A stretch of 64,000 nt of DNA. Origin: Marinomonas algicola. Its GTDB lineage: Bacteria > Pseudomonadota > Gammaproteobacteria > Pseudomonadales > Marinomonadaceae. Below are positions 52,320 through 62,439 of the stretch, in pieces. Under the pieces are notes generated by a model. The model saw only the letters and a list, made by a program, of their open reading frames with translations. It had not been told where the DNA came from and searched no databases. The DNA lies in contig NZ_CP061941.1 in the NCBI RefSeq assembly GCF_014805825.1, forward strand, positions 2,356,001 through 2,420,000. The letters run 5' to 3'. The position numbers were made by a program, and so were the translations under genes. Within the stretch, counting starts at the first letter, position 1. Each line of letters begins with the position of its first letter.

Positions 52320-55300
52320 CTACATACCTACCATTCGTTGCATACTTTGCGTCCACGAGGCTTTAAATGCTGAATCTCCTGCGAACAACTTGTAGAGCTC
52401 AAGTTCATCTTTACGGCGTTGCAGCATAATTTCCTTGAGCATTTTTTCGAAGGCCAAATCTCGATTATGAGGATCTGGGTTGTTTTTGTATTTAGATTCA
52501 AAATCTGGGTGATTGCGGATACTCTCAGCGATGTTCACGAACTTAACCTTTTGCTCTTCAGGTGTGGCACTCCAGCCCTGGAACCATCGTTCATTAAATG
52601 TGCGAATGATTTCATCCAGCGGGTCAGTTTCTTTTTCACCGCCATGCGCCCCACGTGGGTTCGGATTTTGAGGATCAAGCTCCGCTTCTTGGTCACTAAG
52701 CTTAATGCTGTGGTTAAGCTTCACACGTTGCAAACCGTATGAACTCAGATCGACAGAATCGAGAAGCTCATCAATAGCATCTGCATCGGGATCTTCCACT
52801 TTCAATTTCGGTATTAAAAACTTCAGGAACCAAAACAGTTTTTCCCAGCTGACCATTTCATAAGGCATGATAGACGCCATCTGCCCATAGATTTTCACGA
52901 ACTGCTTGGCTTTAATCTTAAAGTCCACTTTAGCTTCAGCTTCAAGCTCCAGCTCATGGTCAAACCGCGCTGCTGCAACATCAATGATTGGACTGAGTGT
53001 CTGGGCGTCTTCATTCTTGAAATAACGCGTCACAAAGTCTTCAACTTCATACCACTCGTACACACCGACATCGTCCATTTCATCCTTCAACTCGTGCAGC
53101 ACGTTTATATCTGTAGCCTGCGACAATGACGTTGCTGTGTAGAAAGGATCGAATGCTGACTGAATATCTTCAACCGAGTTGAAAAAGTCTAAAACAAACA
53201 GGTCTTCAGTTTTTTTACCCCATTTTGGCGCACTTCGATTGAGACGAGACAATGTCTGTACACACAAGACACTGGCGAGCTTCTTGTCCACATACATGGC
53301 GCAAAGCTTAGGCTGGTCAAACCCAGTCAGATACTTGTTAGCAACCACTAAAAGTCGATACTCATCGGTATCAAACATATCTTTGGTATCTGACTCGGCA
53401 AAACCATTAATATCTGCTTCGGTATATTCAATACCGTCAACTTCTTTGGTTCCTGAGAAAGCAATGGCAACTTTAAACGGGTTTCCTTGCTCCTCAAGTA
53501 TCCGCTTAATCGCTTTGTAGTATCGAATGGCCGTCTCAATATTTTGAGTGACCACCATTCCCTTACCTTTACCTTTGAGCTTTTTCGCATTCACGACATG
53601 TGGAACAAAATGCTCCAGCATAATCTCTGCCTTGGTATCAATTGTTTGCTGGCTTCGCTCTACATAAGCTCTGAGTTTTTTCTGTGCCTTTTTGGTATCA
53701 AACTCAGGGTTATCAGCGATTGATTTCTCAATCTCATAATAACTTTTGTACGTCGTATAATTTGCCAGGACATCCAAGATGAAGCCTTCTTCAATAGCTT
53801 GTTTCATCGAATACAAGTGAAACGGCTTGAAAGAGCCATCTTCTTGGCGTTGACCAAATTTCTCCAAAGTGCTGTTTTTTGGTGTCGCTGTAAATGCCAG
53901 GTACGACGCATTCCCGCGCATCTTGCGCGATTTCATCGCTTGAAGGATTTTATCCTGAGCATCTTCGGCCTCTTCGATTTCAGACTTGCCCATCGCTCGG
54001 TTCATATTGTCATGCGCCGAACCAGACTGTGAGCTGTGTGCTTCATCGATGATCACCGCAAAGCGCTTGTCACTGAGATCGGCGATACCATCAATAATAA
54101 ACGGAAATTTCTGAATCGTCGTTATAATGATCTTTTTGCCATTCTCCAGCGCTTGCTTAAGCTCAGAAGACTTGTTCGCCGGGGCAATAATGTTCTTTAC
54201 TTCAGAAAACGCTTTAATGTTATCCCGCAGCTGCTTGTCCAATAGGCGTCTATCGGTAACCACAATTACAGAATCAAATAACGGCTGCTCCAAGCTTTTT
54301 CCACCGGCTACATCAGACGAAGCAGGATAGGTTTCAATTAACTGATAAGCAGCCCAGGTAATCGAATTAGACTTACCTGAACCGGCAGAGTGTTGAATTA
54401 AGTAAGTCTGACCGACACCGTGCTGGGCAGCATGGTCTACCAATTTTCTCACCACATCCAATTGGTGGTATCGAGGAAAGAACAGGGTTCGCTTTGGTAA
54501 TGGATCTTTGCTTGACCCATCCAGACGCACAAAATGCTGAATAATATTCGCCAAGCTTTCTTTGGTGAATACTTCTTGCCATAGGTATGCCGTTTTATGG
54601 CCCCCTATACCGTCAAAAGAGCGGTTCGGTGGATTACCCTGTCCAAGATTGTGTCCTTTATTGAACGGCAAGAAGAAGGTACTGCCACCTGATAACTTGG
54701 TGGTCATATACACTTCGTCGGTATCGACCGCCATATGAACTAGGCAGCGGCCAAAGGTCAGCAATGGCTGAGTTGCATCTCGATCATCCCGATACTGCTT
54801 TTGGCCGTGATAACGTGCTGTTTGCCCCGTCCATGCGTTCTTCAACTCCAGCGTTATCAATGGTATTCCGTTAATAAACAATACCATGTCGATTTCTTGT
54901 AGGGGATTTGCCATGGAATAGCGCACTTGGCGAGTACAACTAAACACGTTATCTGCAAAGTTTTGCTTTACCTTCTCACTACTGCTTGCCAAAGGGGCTG
55001 GATATAGCAAATTGAAGTGAGCATCGTCTACGCTTAGCCCTTTCTTAAGTAAATGCAGAATGCCATGTTTCTTAATTAGTCGGTCAAATCGTTCGAGTAA
55101 CTTACGCTGCCAATCTGAGGGGTTATTCTTTTGTAGTTTGGCTAGCTCTACTTCCTGTGTCTTTTGCAGAAATTGCCAGAAAAAACGTTCATCAATGGCA
55201 TATTGCATATTAAAGTCACTAGCAGCACCAATGAAGTATCCAGCACCCAGTGACTGTTGACTCAGCCCCTCTTTGAGCTCTTCAGTACTGATCCCAGCCA

Positions 55301-55352
55301 GACATTTCTCAATGGCCGACTCTAATGCTTGTTCATTGGTTTGACTGACCAT
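52320..55352 (-). CDS. hsdR: HsdR, type I restriction endonuclease motor subunit
   Basis: 1010 aa. The N-terminal nuclease domain (SMANPLQEIDMVLFINGIPLITLELKNAW, PD-(D/E)XK with E-x-K) is followed by a SWI2/SNF2 helicase with Walker A HSAGSGKSN, DEAH in VIIDEAHSSQSG and motif VI-like QTLSRLNR. The C-terminal domain binds the HsdM/S core. The locus order hsdM-hsdS-DUF4268-hsdR on one strand indicates a complete type I system. Confidence 0.95.
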   Translation of the reverse strand: MVSQTNEQALESAIEKCLAGISTEELKEGLSQQSLGAGYFIGAASDFNMQYAIDERFFWQFLQKTQEVELAKLQKNNPSDWQRKLLERFDRLIKKHGILHLLKKGLSVDDAHFNLLYPAPLASSSEKVKQNFADNVFSCTRQVRYSMANPLQEIDMVLFINGIPLITLELKNAWTGQTARYHGQKQYRDDRDATQPLLTFGRCLVHMAVDTDEVYMTTKLSGGSTFFLPFNKGHNLGQGNPPNRSFDGIGGHKTAYLWQEVFTKESLANIIQHFVRLDGSSKDPLPKRTLFFPRYHQLDVVRKLVDHAAQHGVGQTYLIQHSAGSGKSNSITWAAYQLIETYPASSDVAGGKSLEQPLFDSVIVVTDRRLLDKQLRDNIKAFSEVKNIIAPANKSSELKQALENGKKIIITTIQKFPFIIDGIADLSDKRFAVIIDEAHSSQSGSAHDNMNRAMGKSEIEEAEDAQDKILQAMKSRKMRGNASYLAFTATPKNSTLEKFGQRQEDGSFKPFHLYSMKQAIEEGFILDVLANYTTYKSYYEIEKSIADNPEFDTKKAQKKLRAYVERSQQTIDTKAEIMLEHFVPHVVNAKKLKGKGKGMVVTQNIETAIRYYKAIKRILEEQGNPFKVAIAFSGTKEVDGIEYTEADINGFAESDTKDMFDTDEYRLLVVANKYLTGFDQPKLCAMYVDKKLASVLCVQTLSRLNRSAPKWGKKTEDLFVLDFFNSVEDIQSAFDPFYTATSLSQATDINVLHELKDEMDDVGVYEWYEVEDFVTRYFKNEDAQTLSPIIDVAAARFDHELELEAEAKVDFKIKAKQFVKIYGQMASIMPYEMVSWEKLFWFLKFLIPKLKVEDPDADAIDELLDSVDLSSYGLQRVKLNHSIKLSDQEAELDPQNPNPRGAHGGEKETDPLDEIIRTFNERWFQGWSATPEEQKVKFVNIAESIRNHPDFESKYKNNPDPHNRDLAFEKMLKEIMLQRRKDELELYKLFAGDSAFKASWTQSMQRMVGM

Positions 55353-55366
55353 AATTGTAAGTTCCC

Positions 55367-56542
55367 TTAATCAAAATTCTTCTGTTTCATTGCCTCAGCC
55401 GCTTTTTGCAGCGGTCCTTTTAAGGCTTTTTCTAACTTTGTCATCTGCTCTAAGTGCCACGCAACCGCTTGGGGCCACGTATCTTTGTTAAACCCATCAG
55501 CTTTGGTCGAAAACTGGATACGGCAAGATTTCTTCTCATCCAGCCTCATCCACTCAAGTTCTGCACCAAAAGTATGCTCAATGTCTTGTTTGGACTGACT
55601 CAATAAGTCAAAAAGGTATTTATTATCTTCGGTAACCCCACGGCTGATCCAAAGCTCTACTCGAAGCTCTTTTTGCAGAAATATCAGGTTATACGGACAT
55701 CCACTTAGCCCTGAGCCTGCTGATAACCAATGATCTTTGCTTGGGCTAATGTTGTTATAGAGTTGGCAAGCGCTTTTCTGAAACGCCTCTAAGGCACGCT
55801 CCCAGTACGCGCGCCGCACCGTATGGCGGTTTTTTAGTACCACTTCGGTGGTTTTTTCTTCCGCTTCCTTGGCATTAATGCCGATCATCAACTCTTTCGC
55901 TTCTGGCGTTGGGATGATCTGGTCAATATTAATCAGTAGCTGTTCACCCAGTGAATAAGGCGTGATTTTGAAGCAGGCAATGCTAATGCCTTGACCCAAT
56001 AACCACAGCGCGGTGCTAGTCACTTCTTTGCGAAAGTTCGCCGCAACTAACATAATGCGCTGGCTGTTACCCAGGTTGAGCTTTAACTCATCCAGATCGG
56101 GCGCATCCAAAAACTCACATATTCTTTGACTGGCACTAAGAGCGGCACTTGCAGGGGCATTTAACAGGTCAACCTCTCCTATTACAGGCTCATAGCGGTC
56201 TAAGTACTGCTGGTAAATTTCAACTATTTGCGCTTTGGTTAAACTGGCGCAGTAAGAAGCATATTTAAGCGCCTGCCACACCACGTCTCGGCCACTGTCG
56301 TCCATCTTGTTTTCAATAATGACCAAATTGCCATCTTTATCCAGCGCCAGTAAATCTAAACGTTCACGGGTGTCATCAAAGCCATCAAACTCCTTTTGAA
56401 TAATCAACAGCTCTTCACCCAATGCGGAAGGCTCGTGTGCCAACCACTCCTGAAGATGCTTGCGCTCAGTAAAGCCCAACTCACTGAACTTCTTGGTCTT
56501 AACTGGACTAATCCTGTTGGTCTGATGATTTACCGTGAACAT
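55367..56542 (-). CDS. DUF4268 protein with N-terminal PD-(D/E)XK nuclease-like domain, 391 aa
   Basis: Residues about 55-115 carry RLDLLALDKDGNLVIIENKMDDSGRDVVWQALKYASYC. The D...E-N-K pattern of a PD-(D/E)XK nuclease (NucS-like) is conserved. The C-terminal part is DUF4268 (RAYWERALEAFQKS, then VELWISRGVTEDNKYLFDLL). It lies between hsdS and hsdR in the same operon. Such proteins are seen in type I R-M loci as an accessory. Whether it cleaves DNA or modifies the restriction complex is unknown. Confidence 0.8.
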   Translation of the reverse strand: MFTVNHQTNRISPVKTKKFSELGFTERKHLQEWLAHEPSALGEELLIIQKEFDGFDDTRERLDLLALDKDGNLVIIENKMDDSGRDVVWQALKYASYCASLTKAQIVEIYQQYLDRYEPVIGEVDLLNAPASAALSASQRICEFLDAPDLDELKLNLGNSQRIMLVAANFRKEVTSTALWLLGQGISIACFKITPYSLGEQLLINIDQIIPTPEAKELMIGINAKEAEEKTTEVVLKNRHTVRRAYWERALEAFQKSACQLYNNISPSKDHWLSAGSGLSGCPYNLIFLQKELRVELWISRGVTEDNKYLFDLLSQSKQDIEHTFGAELEWMRLDEKKSCRIQFSTKADGFNKDTWPQAVAWHLEQMTKLEKALKGPLQKAAEAMKQKNFD

Positions 56543-56551
56543 AATCGCTTC

Positions 56552-57937
56552 CTATTGCTCAACCATTTCTGGGGTGATTTTTATTTTCCCTGTCACGGCG
56601 CTGTTGATCAGGGAGGTTTTGTATTCTTTGAGCTTTTCGATTTGATTCTGTTGTATCTCGATAGCTTTCTCATATGCACTAGATTGACTTTTTGTATATG
56701 CCAAAATTTCAGCTTGTTCACCTGATGGTGCTACTGGCACGGGAATATCAAAAAGATCACCTGTATACAGGCGAATCAATCCTTCAACAACTCCTGTCGC
56801 CCTGATAATGAATTGCTGAATATATGAAGGGTGACGGAATAATATCTCCAAGTATTTGGCGTCTGAAATATGTTCCTTACATTTATAGACGGCATAATCA
56901 GGACTAACTAATCCTTTAAATTCAATGTTGCTTTTAAAGAAGACTCCGAGGTGTGCTTTAAGCTTATTAAAAACCAAATCATTCTTATAAACGACTTTAT
57001 TATCGATATTACTGGCAGCCACTTCTGCCTTGTCGTGATAATCAGCCCTCACAACAAGCCCATGAATTTGACTGACCATAAACAGAGGTTCCTCTCCTGT
57101 TTTAGAGCGTTCGTTCCTCTCTTCTAAAACATATTTCAGCCGCTTCACTTCCCAATGCGCTGGAATCTTACCTATCCAATCCACACCGGAGTCTTTCATT
57201 GGCACATTGGGATCAAGTCCTTGGGTCACCGCCTGTTGAATGATGATCTGCTTACGCTCTTTCAGCAGGCTAATTTGCTGCTCTTTGATAGCAATCGCTT
57301 CGTCGATTTGAGTGGTTTTCTGGTCGAGAAAGTTGGCGATACGGGTTTGTTCATCATCATCCAGCTTTAGAATCCATGCATTCTTAATTAAATCTTGATT
57401 CAGAAGCTTAGCGCCGTAGATATTAACCGCTGCATTGTTTTCTAGAAAAATTGGTAGCGCATAATAATAGTAATTAAGATTTAAGTTATCTCTAGGAATA
57501 AACGATGCGATGGCTTCGTTTGTATATATATCAGTACTAGCAAACGCTACTTGACCAATAGATAGTTTGAAGCTGTATAACAAACTACCTTTCGGAGTTA
57601 ATGGTATACGAGCCTGACGTACACCTAGACGAGACAAACAATGATGCCTATTAGTAAACCTTTCATTAAGATCGGCAATTGTGATCCATGGTAAGTCACC
57701 ATCATAAAACTGTTGATTTCCTGAGGGTGGAGTCCCGCCTGTATGGAACTTGAGTAAACGTTTTAAGGAGATTAGTTCCCAATTATCAGGAATCTCACCT
57801 AACCATTCTGCACCAGACTCCTTATAAGACTCATATTTCGGCAGCAACGCTAAACTATGACTCGGGCTGTCCATGCCCTCGCGCTTCGCGCCAACGGCAG
57901 TGACGTTGTTCAAATTTATTACCGATAAATTTGCCAT
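56552..57937 (-). CDS. hsdS: HsdS, type I specificity subunit
   Basis: 461 aa with two target-recognition domains, each starting with the usual IPxxWE pattern (EIPDNWELISLKRLL near 50, KIPAHWEVKRLKYVL near 260), separated by conserved helical spacers (DQKTTQIDEAIAIKEQQISLLKERKQ and KSQSSAYEKAIEIQQNQIEKLKEYK). It determines the methylated and cut sequence. Start and hsdM stop share TAATG, so the two are coupled. Confidence 0.94.
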   Translation of the reverse strand: MANLSVINLNNVTAVGAKREGMDSPSHSLALLPKYESYKESGAEWLGEIPDNWELISLKRLLKFHTGGTPPSGNQQFYDGDLPWITIADLNERFTNRHHCLSRLGVRQARIPLTPKGSLLYSFKLSIGQVAFASTDIYTNEAIASFIPRDNLNLNYYYYALPIFLENNAAVNIYGAKLLNQDLIKNAWILKLDDDEQTRIANFLDQKTTQIDEAIAIKEQQISLLKERKQIIIQQAVTQGLDPNVPMKDSGVDWIGKIPAHWEVKRLKYVLEERNERSKTGEEPLFMVSQIHGLVVRADYHDKAEVAASNIDNKVVYKNDLVFNKLKAHLGVFFKSNIEFKGLVSPDYAVYKCKEHISDAKYLEILFRHPSYIQQFIIRATGVVEGLIRLYTGDLFDIPVPVAPSGEQAEILAYTKSQSSAYEKAIEIQQNQIEKLKEYKTSLINSAVTGKIKITPEMVEQ

Positions 57938-60366
57938 TACGCTTCTCCCTGAACTTCCGCCACGTTCACACCCAATATCTGCGCAATAAGACCTTCGGCT
58001 TTTTGTTCTAGGTTGATGATATCGGTTGCGACATCGATTAAACTACGCAGCGGTTTATGACGATAGAAATACTTATTGAAGCTGATTTCATAGCCAATTT
58101 TTACTGTATCTAGGTTTATCCATGCTTCATCAACATGTGGCTTCACTTCGTCTAGGAAGTACTGGTAAATGCTTTGCGTCAGCGGGACAGATTCTGTATC
58201 TCGCAGGTCTGAATTGGTCTCGTAAGTGATGAACTCGCCCTTTTTACCGCCGTCTGCTGTAGGAACGGGGTAATAACCAAAATCTGGCAGGTCAGCGACT
58301 TCACAATCAAAGCGCTCCAGCAGGTCGTTTAATTTATCACCCGTTAATTTAACGATCTTTTTAACCACTTTCTTGGCGGTTTCGTCATACCAGCTCACCG
58401 CGTTCAGAATGGCATTTTTCTCAGGTGCTGAAAGCTTAATAGCATGGGCTTTTAGCGATTTATCAACTTGGGTTTTAAATTTATTGAAGTCATCAAATTC
58501 ACTGCTACCGATGTCACCCATCAGCGTTTGTGACGTTTCAAGCAATGCTTTTAGCGCCAGCCAGTGCTTCACATCAAGCAGTTTTGCCTTAGCCTTGGCA
58601 TTGAGACTGATGTCGTTTTCTTCACACCAAGAAAGAATGTCCTTCTCTATGGATTTTAAGAAGCTCTTTTTCTTGTCAGAACCATAGCCAGTTTTTTCGT
58701 AAACGCGTTCGTCGTGCTCTGCGTAAACGTGCTCCATCACTTCACTGAGCTGCTTATCAAAACGCAGTGGGGCTATTGCGTCTTGAGTGAACTTGGCTCT
58801 GCGGCGATCTGGGCGCTCGATAGTGACTTTGTAGTAGCCAAAATCGTCATTGCTGAACACCTTACTGGCGATACCGATAGGATCATTGTTTGCATCAAGT
58901 GCTCTTTCAACGTCCACACACGCGAGGTAAGTATCAGTGATTTCCGTGATGTGCTCAGGCGCAAATTCGCAGTTTTTGTTACCTAAGTTCTTACGCAACT
59001 TACGGTATAGCAAGCTGGCGTCAATCAGCTGTACCTTACCTTTACGTGCCTCTGGTTTATTGTTGTTCAACACCCAAATGTAAGTGGTAATGCCGGTGTT
59101 GTAGAACAGGTTATTAGGTAACTGAACGATGGCATCTAGCATGTCGTTTTCAATGATGAAGCGACGAATGTTACTTTCGCCACCGCCCGCATCACCGGTA
59201 AAGAGCGATGAGCCATTATGAACAGAAGCAATCCGGCTGCCTAATGGGCTTACGCTCGGATCTTTCATCTTGTTGACCATTTCCATTAAAAAGAGCAGCT
59301 GGCCATCACTTGAACGTGGCGTGGCATCTACCACTTCGAGATTTCCCCAATAGTCTTTCAGGCTAACCTTAAAACGCGGGTCAATCACGTCACTACCATC
59401 TTTAATATGCTTCTGTTCAGACGCCCAACTCTTACCGTATGGCGGATTAGACAACATAAAGTCAAAGCGAGAAGCCGCAAACTCATCGGTAGACAAGGTT
59501 GAGCCTACTTTTATGTTCTCAGGGTTGTTGCCTTTGATCATCATGTCCGATTTACAAATCGCGTAGGTCTCGTCGTTGATCTCTTTGCCGTAGAGGTAAA
59601 CATCACGGCTGTCGTTAGGGTATTTTTCTTCAATGAAGTTTTGAGATTCAGTGAGCATACCACCGCTGCCACACGCAGGGTCATACACTGTCATGGTAAG
59701 CGGTAACTGGTCTTTCACCGGGTCAAACACCAAGTGCGTCATCAGTTCAATAACTTCACGTGGCGTAAAGTGTTCGCCTGCTTCTTCGTTGTTTTCTTCG
59801 TTGAACTTGCGGATCAACTCTTCGAACACGTAACCCATACCCAGGTTGGTAAGGGCTGGCATCTTGTTGCCATCTGGGTCTTCGACCGTTTCATGAGTTA
59901 GGTTGATATAGGGGGAAACAAACTTCTCGACGACATCAAGAAGGACTTGCTTGGAGGCCATATGACGAATTTGCGATTTGAGGTTAAAGCACTCAATGAT
60001 CTCTTTGACATTATCGCTAAAGCCAAGCAGGTACTCTTCAAAGTTGGCGAGTAATATCTGTTGGTTATTAGTCGCGGTGTTGAACAGGGATTTCAGCGTC
60101 CATTTAGATGTATTGTAAAAGACATAACCACTGGCAGCCTTCAATGGTTCATCATCAAGCTCCGTGGCTTGCATCTCTTCTTTTTGGAACTTTACCTCTT
60201 CAAGCACGGCTTCTTTGGTGGGTTCAAGTAACGTATCTAAACGTCGTAATACCACCATAGGTAAAATCACATCACGGTACTTACCGCGAACGTACACATC
60301 GCGTAAGCAGTCGTCGGCAATGTTCCAGATAAAGGAGATGAGCTTGTTATGTACACTATGATCCAT
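57937..60366 (-). CDS. hsdM: HsdM, type I DNA adenine methyltransferase
   Basis: 809 aa with the N6-adenine MTase motifs: YDPACGSGGMLTE (AdoMet motif I), FMLSNPPYGKSW (motif IV NPPY) and an N-terminal HsdM_N domain. The C-terminus has an extra region (about 600-809) with AEGLIAQILGVNVAEVQGEA, a coiled segment that contacts HsdS. It is first in the operon, 114 bp from the WYL-domain gene. Confidence 0.95.
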   Translation of the reverse strand: MDHSVHNKLISFIWNIADDCLRDVYVRGKYRDVILPMVVLRRLDTLLEPTKEAVLEEVKFQKEEMQATELDDEPLKAASGYVFYNTSKWTLKSLFNTATNNQQILLANFEEYLLGFSDNVKEIIECFNLKSQIRHMASKQVLLDVVEKFVSPYINLTHETVEDPDGNKMPALTNLGMGYVFEELIRKFNEENNEEAGEHFTPREVIELMTHLVFDPVKDQLPLTMTVYDPACGSGGMLTESQNFIEEKYPNDSRDVYLYGKEINDETYAICKSDMMIKGNNPENIKVGSTLSTDEFAASRFDFMLSNPPYGKSWASEQKHIKDGSDVIDPRFKVSLKDYWGNLEVVDATPRSSDGQLLFLMEMVNKMKDPSVSPLGSRIASVHNGSSLFTGDAGGGESNIRRFIIENDMLDAIVQLPNNLFYNTGITTYIWVLNNNKPEARKGKVQLIDASLLYRKLRKNLGNKNCEFAPEHITEITDTYLACVDVERALDANNDPIGIASKVFSNDDFGYYKVTIERPDRRRAKFTQDAIAPLRFDKQLSEVMEHVYAEHDERVYEKTGYGSDKKKSFLKSIEKDILSWCEENDISLNAKAKAKLLDVKHWLALKALLETSQTLMGDIGSSEFDDFNKFKTQVDKSLKAHAIKLSAPEKNAILNAVSWYDETAKKVVKKIVKLTGDKLNDLLERFDCEVADLPDFGYYPVPTADGGKKGEFITYETNSDLRDTESVPLTQSIYQYFLDEVKPHVDEAWINLDTVKIGYEISFNKYFYRHKPLRSLIDVATDIINLEQKAEGLIAQILGVNVAEVQGEA

Positions 60367-60479
60367 TTTCTTTTCCTGTTCAGTGTTGGTTGCACCCCAC
60401 TAGGTTGCTGCAACGGCTTCACTATAAATTTAAAATTCTGTTCTTTATGTAACGCCTAAATGGACGCTACATCGTTCGA

Positions 60480-61409
60480 TTAACTTGTTCTGCCAGGCGC
60501 TAGATTTAAGTTTGTGACACCATAAAGTGCTTGGCTGTTACGCAACCAAAGCTGATACTCAAAGCCCATTAATGAGTGTTCCGTAGAACAATCCACATGC
60601 CATTGGCGAAGCAAATAGCCAGCAGTTGCAGCTCTAATCTCAACCTTCATCACGCCCCCCGTCATGCCATAATCTAGCTCAATCGCTTCACTGTGCTCTA
60701 TGCGTGGGTGCGGCACTAACTCCAATTCAACAAAGCGGTTCCATTGTCGGTCTTGGATTTCGAGCTCACTTTCTTTGATAACAGAAGGCGACAAAGTGGA
60801 ATCTTCAAGCACAACCGCTGCTTTAATGCGGGTCAATACAAAGTCACGGAACTCACCATGCTTGCGGTCATAACCACGAACGTGCCAACGCAGGCCATTG
60901 TCCACCAGCGTATGCGGCACAATTTCACGAGTTGTTTCACCGCTCGATAACGACACATAAGTGATGCTCAAGGCTTTGCCTTTGTGAATGGCCTCGGTGA
61001 CCTTCGCCACTATAGATAAACAGGGCTTGTTAAGGTGATAAGGCGCTTCACAAGCCAGAGGTGGTTTTACCTTTCCAGTAAAGCCATCTCCGTACCCTTG
61101 GCTAATCGTCGCCAGCGTTCTCACAACGTCATAGTCGAACAAGGGCTCAAAAGCTTCACCACGCTTATGCAATTTGAGCTTTTGGTCATACTCAATATTG
61201 CCTGGTGCAAGCTCTCGGTACATTGTGAAGTCTTTCGTTGCCTGTGTTGGCGCTATACTGAAACGCTCAACCAAATCAGCGCGTACCGCTTCTCCCTTGA
61301 ATAACAGGGTAAAGTCGATATGCGCAATACGATCACGGCTAGCTTGAGGTAGTTCTTCTAAAAGCGTTCTAGGCTTGCTTCCAGACAGATCATGTTTATT
61401 CAGCTTCAT
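60480..61409 (-). CDS. WYL-domain transcriptional regulator (BrxR/CapW-like), 309 aa
   Basis: The N-terminal winged helix (RIAHIDFTLLFKGEAVRADLVERFSIAPTQATKDFTMYRELAPGN) is followed by a WYL domain (KALSITYVSLSSGETTREIVPHTLVDNGLRWHVRGYDRKHGEFRDFVLTRI) and a C-terminal WCX-like part. These regulators commonly repress defence operons (BREX, CBASS) until a ligand, thought to be nucleic acid or nucleotide, appears. It lies upstream of hsdM in the same direction, so it probably controls the R-M cluster. Whether it also reaches CBASS cannot be seen. Confidence 0.85.
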   Translation of the reverse strand: MKLNKHDLSGSKPRTLLEELPQASRDRIAHIDFTLLFKGEAVRADLVERFSIAPTQATKDFTMYRELAPGNIEYDQKLKLHKRGEAFEPLFDYDVVRTLATISQGYGDGFTGKVKPPLACEAPYHLNKPCLSIVAKVTEAIHKGKALSITYVSLSSGETTREIVPHTLVDNGLRWHVRGYDRKHGEFRDFVLTRIKAAVVLEDSTLSPSVIKESELEIQDRQWNRFVELELVPHPRIEHSEAIELDYGMTGGVMKVEIRAATAGYLLRQWHVDCSTEHSLMGFEYQLWLRNSQALYGVTNLNLAPGRTS

Positions 61410-61420
61410 GCAACCTTCAT

Positions 61421-61714
61421 CTATTCAATATCTAAGAATTGTGGAGACTTGAGCTTTCTGAGATAAGCTTCCGGATCATGCAAGCCTTGGCTATCTGTCC
61501 CTAGTCCAAGCTTCTTTAATAAAGCACTTTTGAGATCTCGACTATGCTCGCCAAAACAAGGGGCATTAGTTGTTTCGTCAATTTCCCGCAGCAAAGCCAA
61601 TACACCCGAATATGCATGATACTTTTCTGTTTTGGTTGCATTTTTATTGCTAACAATTTGGATCAGCTCTTCTAAAATAGTGAGCTTTGATAAAAGCTCC
61701 TTTGATGTATTCAT
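61421..61714 (-). CDS. Hypothetical protein, 97 aa, upstream of the WYL gene
   Basis: It starts at the ATG at 61714 with GGAGAG six bases upstream; the ATG at 61741 has no such site. The product is helical (SKELLSKLTILEELIQIVSNKNATKTEKYHAYSGVLALLREIDE) and ends PQFLDIE. It follows the border of HS5 and precedes the WYL gene by 11 bp, so it is co-transcribed. I recognise no family. Confidence 0.58.
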   Translation of the reverse strand: MNTSKELLSKLTILEELIQIVSNKNATKTEKYHAYSGVLALLREIDETTNAPCFGEHSRDLKSALLKKLGLGTDSQGLHDPEAYLRKLKSPQFLDIE

Positions 61715-61926
61715 ATGGCACTCTCCAGAAACAAACTCCATCTTATGTGGTTGCTCACAGCAAGAAAATAATTTGAATCACGCAACCTAACTAAATTTAT
61801 TAGGTATCATCCTATCACAAATTATTTTGTAGGGAAGACTAAGCGGCAACTTTTTGATCTGGATTGCAATTGCCGCTCAGGTATGGGCTTGAAGACCTTG
61901 TTTTGTGCCAATGCTGATAGCCGCTA

Positions 61927-62226
61927 TCAATGCGCTACCCGAACCAATGGCACCACGATGTTACCGCAATGAGATACCCCTTTGTCCGACTCTGTAGACA
62001 TCAGAACGCGTTGCTCACTTTCCCTAATGCGCCTGGCAACTTCTGCCTGGGCTGGTAGCAATGGCAGCATCCCTTCAGCAATCGCGTCTGGAGCAGACTC
62101 TTGGCCACAGGACATCAAGTGCTTCCATGGATCTTTAAGAAAGCGCTCGAACGTGATGCCAAATTCAATGATGTGGGCAGAGACGAAGATTTCGCCCCAG
62201 TATTCAATGTAGGTGTCTTGGTACAT
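61927..62226 (-). CDS. Conserved ICE hypothetical protein, 99 aa
   Basis: A small soluble protein (IEYWGEIFVSAHIIEFGITFERFLKDPWKHL, then a C-terminal half ending VVPLVRVAH). It lies between the exonuclease and HS5 and is probably the backbone gene flanking HS5 (s026-like in SXT), by position only. An AAGAGGAA precedes the ATG. Function is unknown. Confidence 0.6.
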   Translation of the reverse strand: MYQDTYIEYWGEIFVSAHIIEFGITFERFLKDPWKHLMSCGQESAPDAIAEGMLPLLPAQAEVARRIRESEQRVLMSTESDKGVSHCGNIVVPLVRVAH

Positions 62227-62406
62227 GGAAAGATTCCTCTTGTTGGTTATATACCCTGCCTACTTGCAGCCGCAGCGGTGTTACCTGCATTCGCTCACCC
62301 CAATCACATAGAAGATCTATGCTCATGGGGACTCGCTCACTTGCCGCCTAGCTGCAACACCAAGTAGTTTGGGTATAACGTAAGTTCACTTTCCATTTTC
62401 CAGATG

Positions 62407-62424
62407 TTTTCAAATATGCAAGGC
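62407..62424. repeat. Dispersed 18-bp repeat, copy 2
   Basis: Identical to 4525-4542. It lies 181 bp upstream of the 99-aa gene and just beyond the stop of the exonuclease gene. Confidence 0.6.
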
Positions 62425-62439
62425 TTACCTTGTGGAGAG

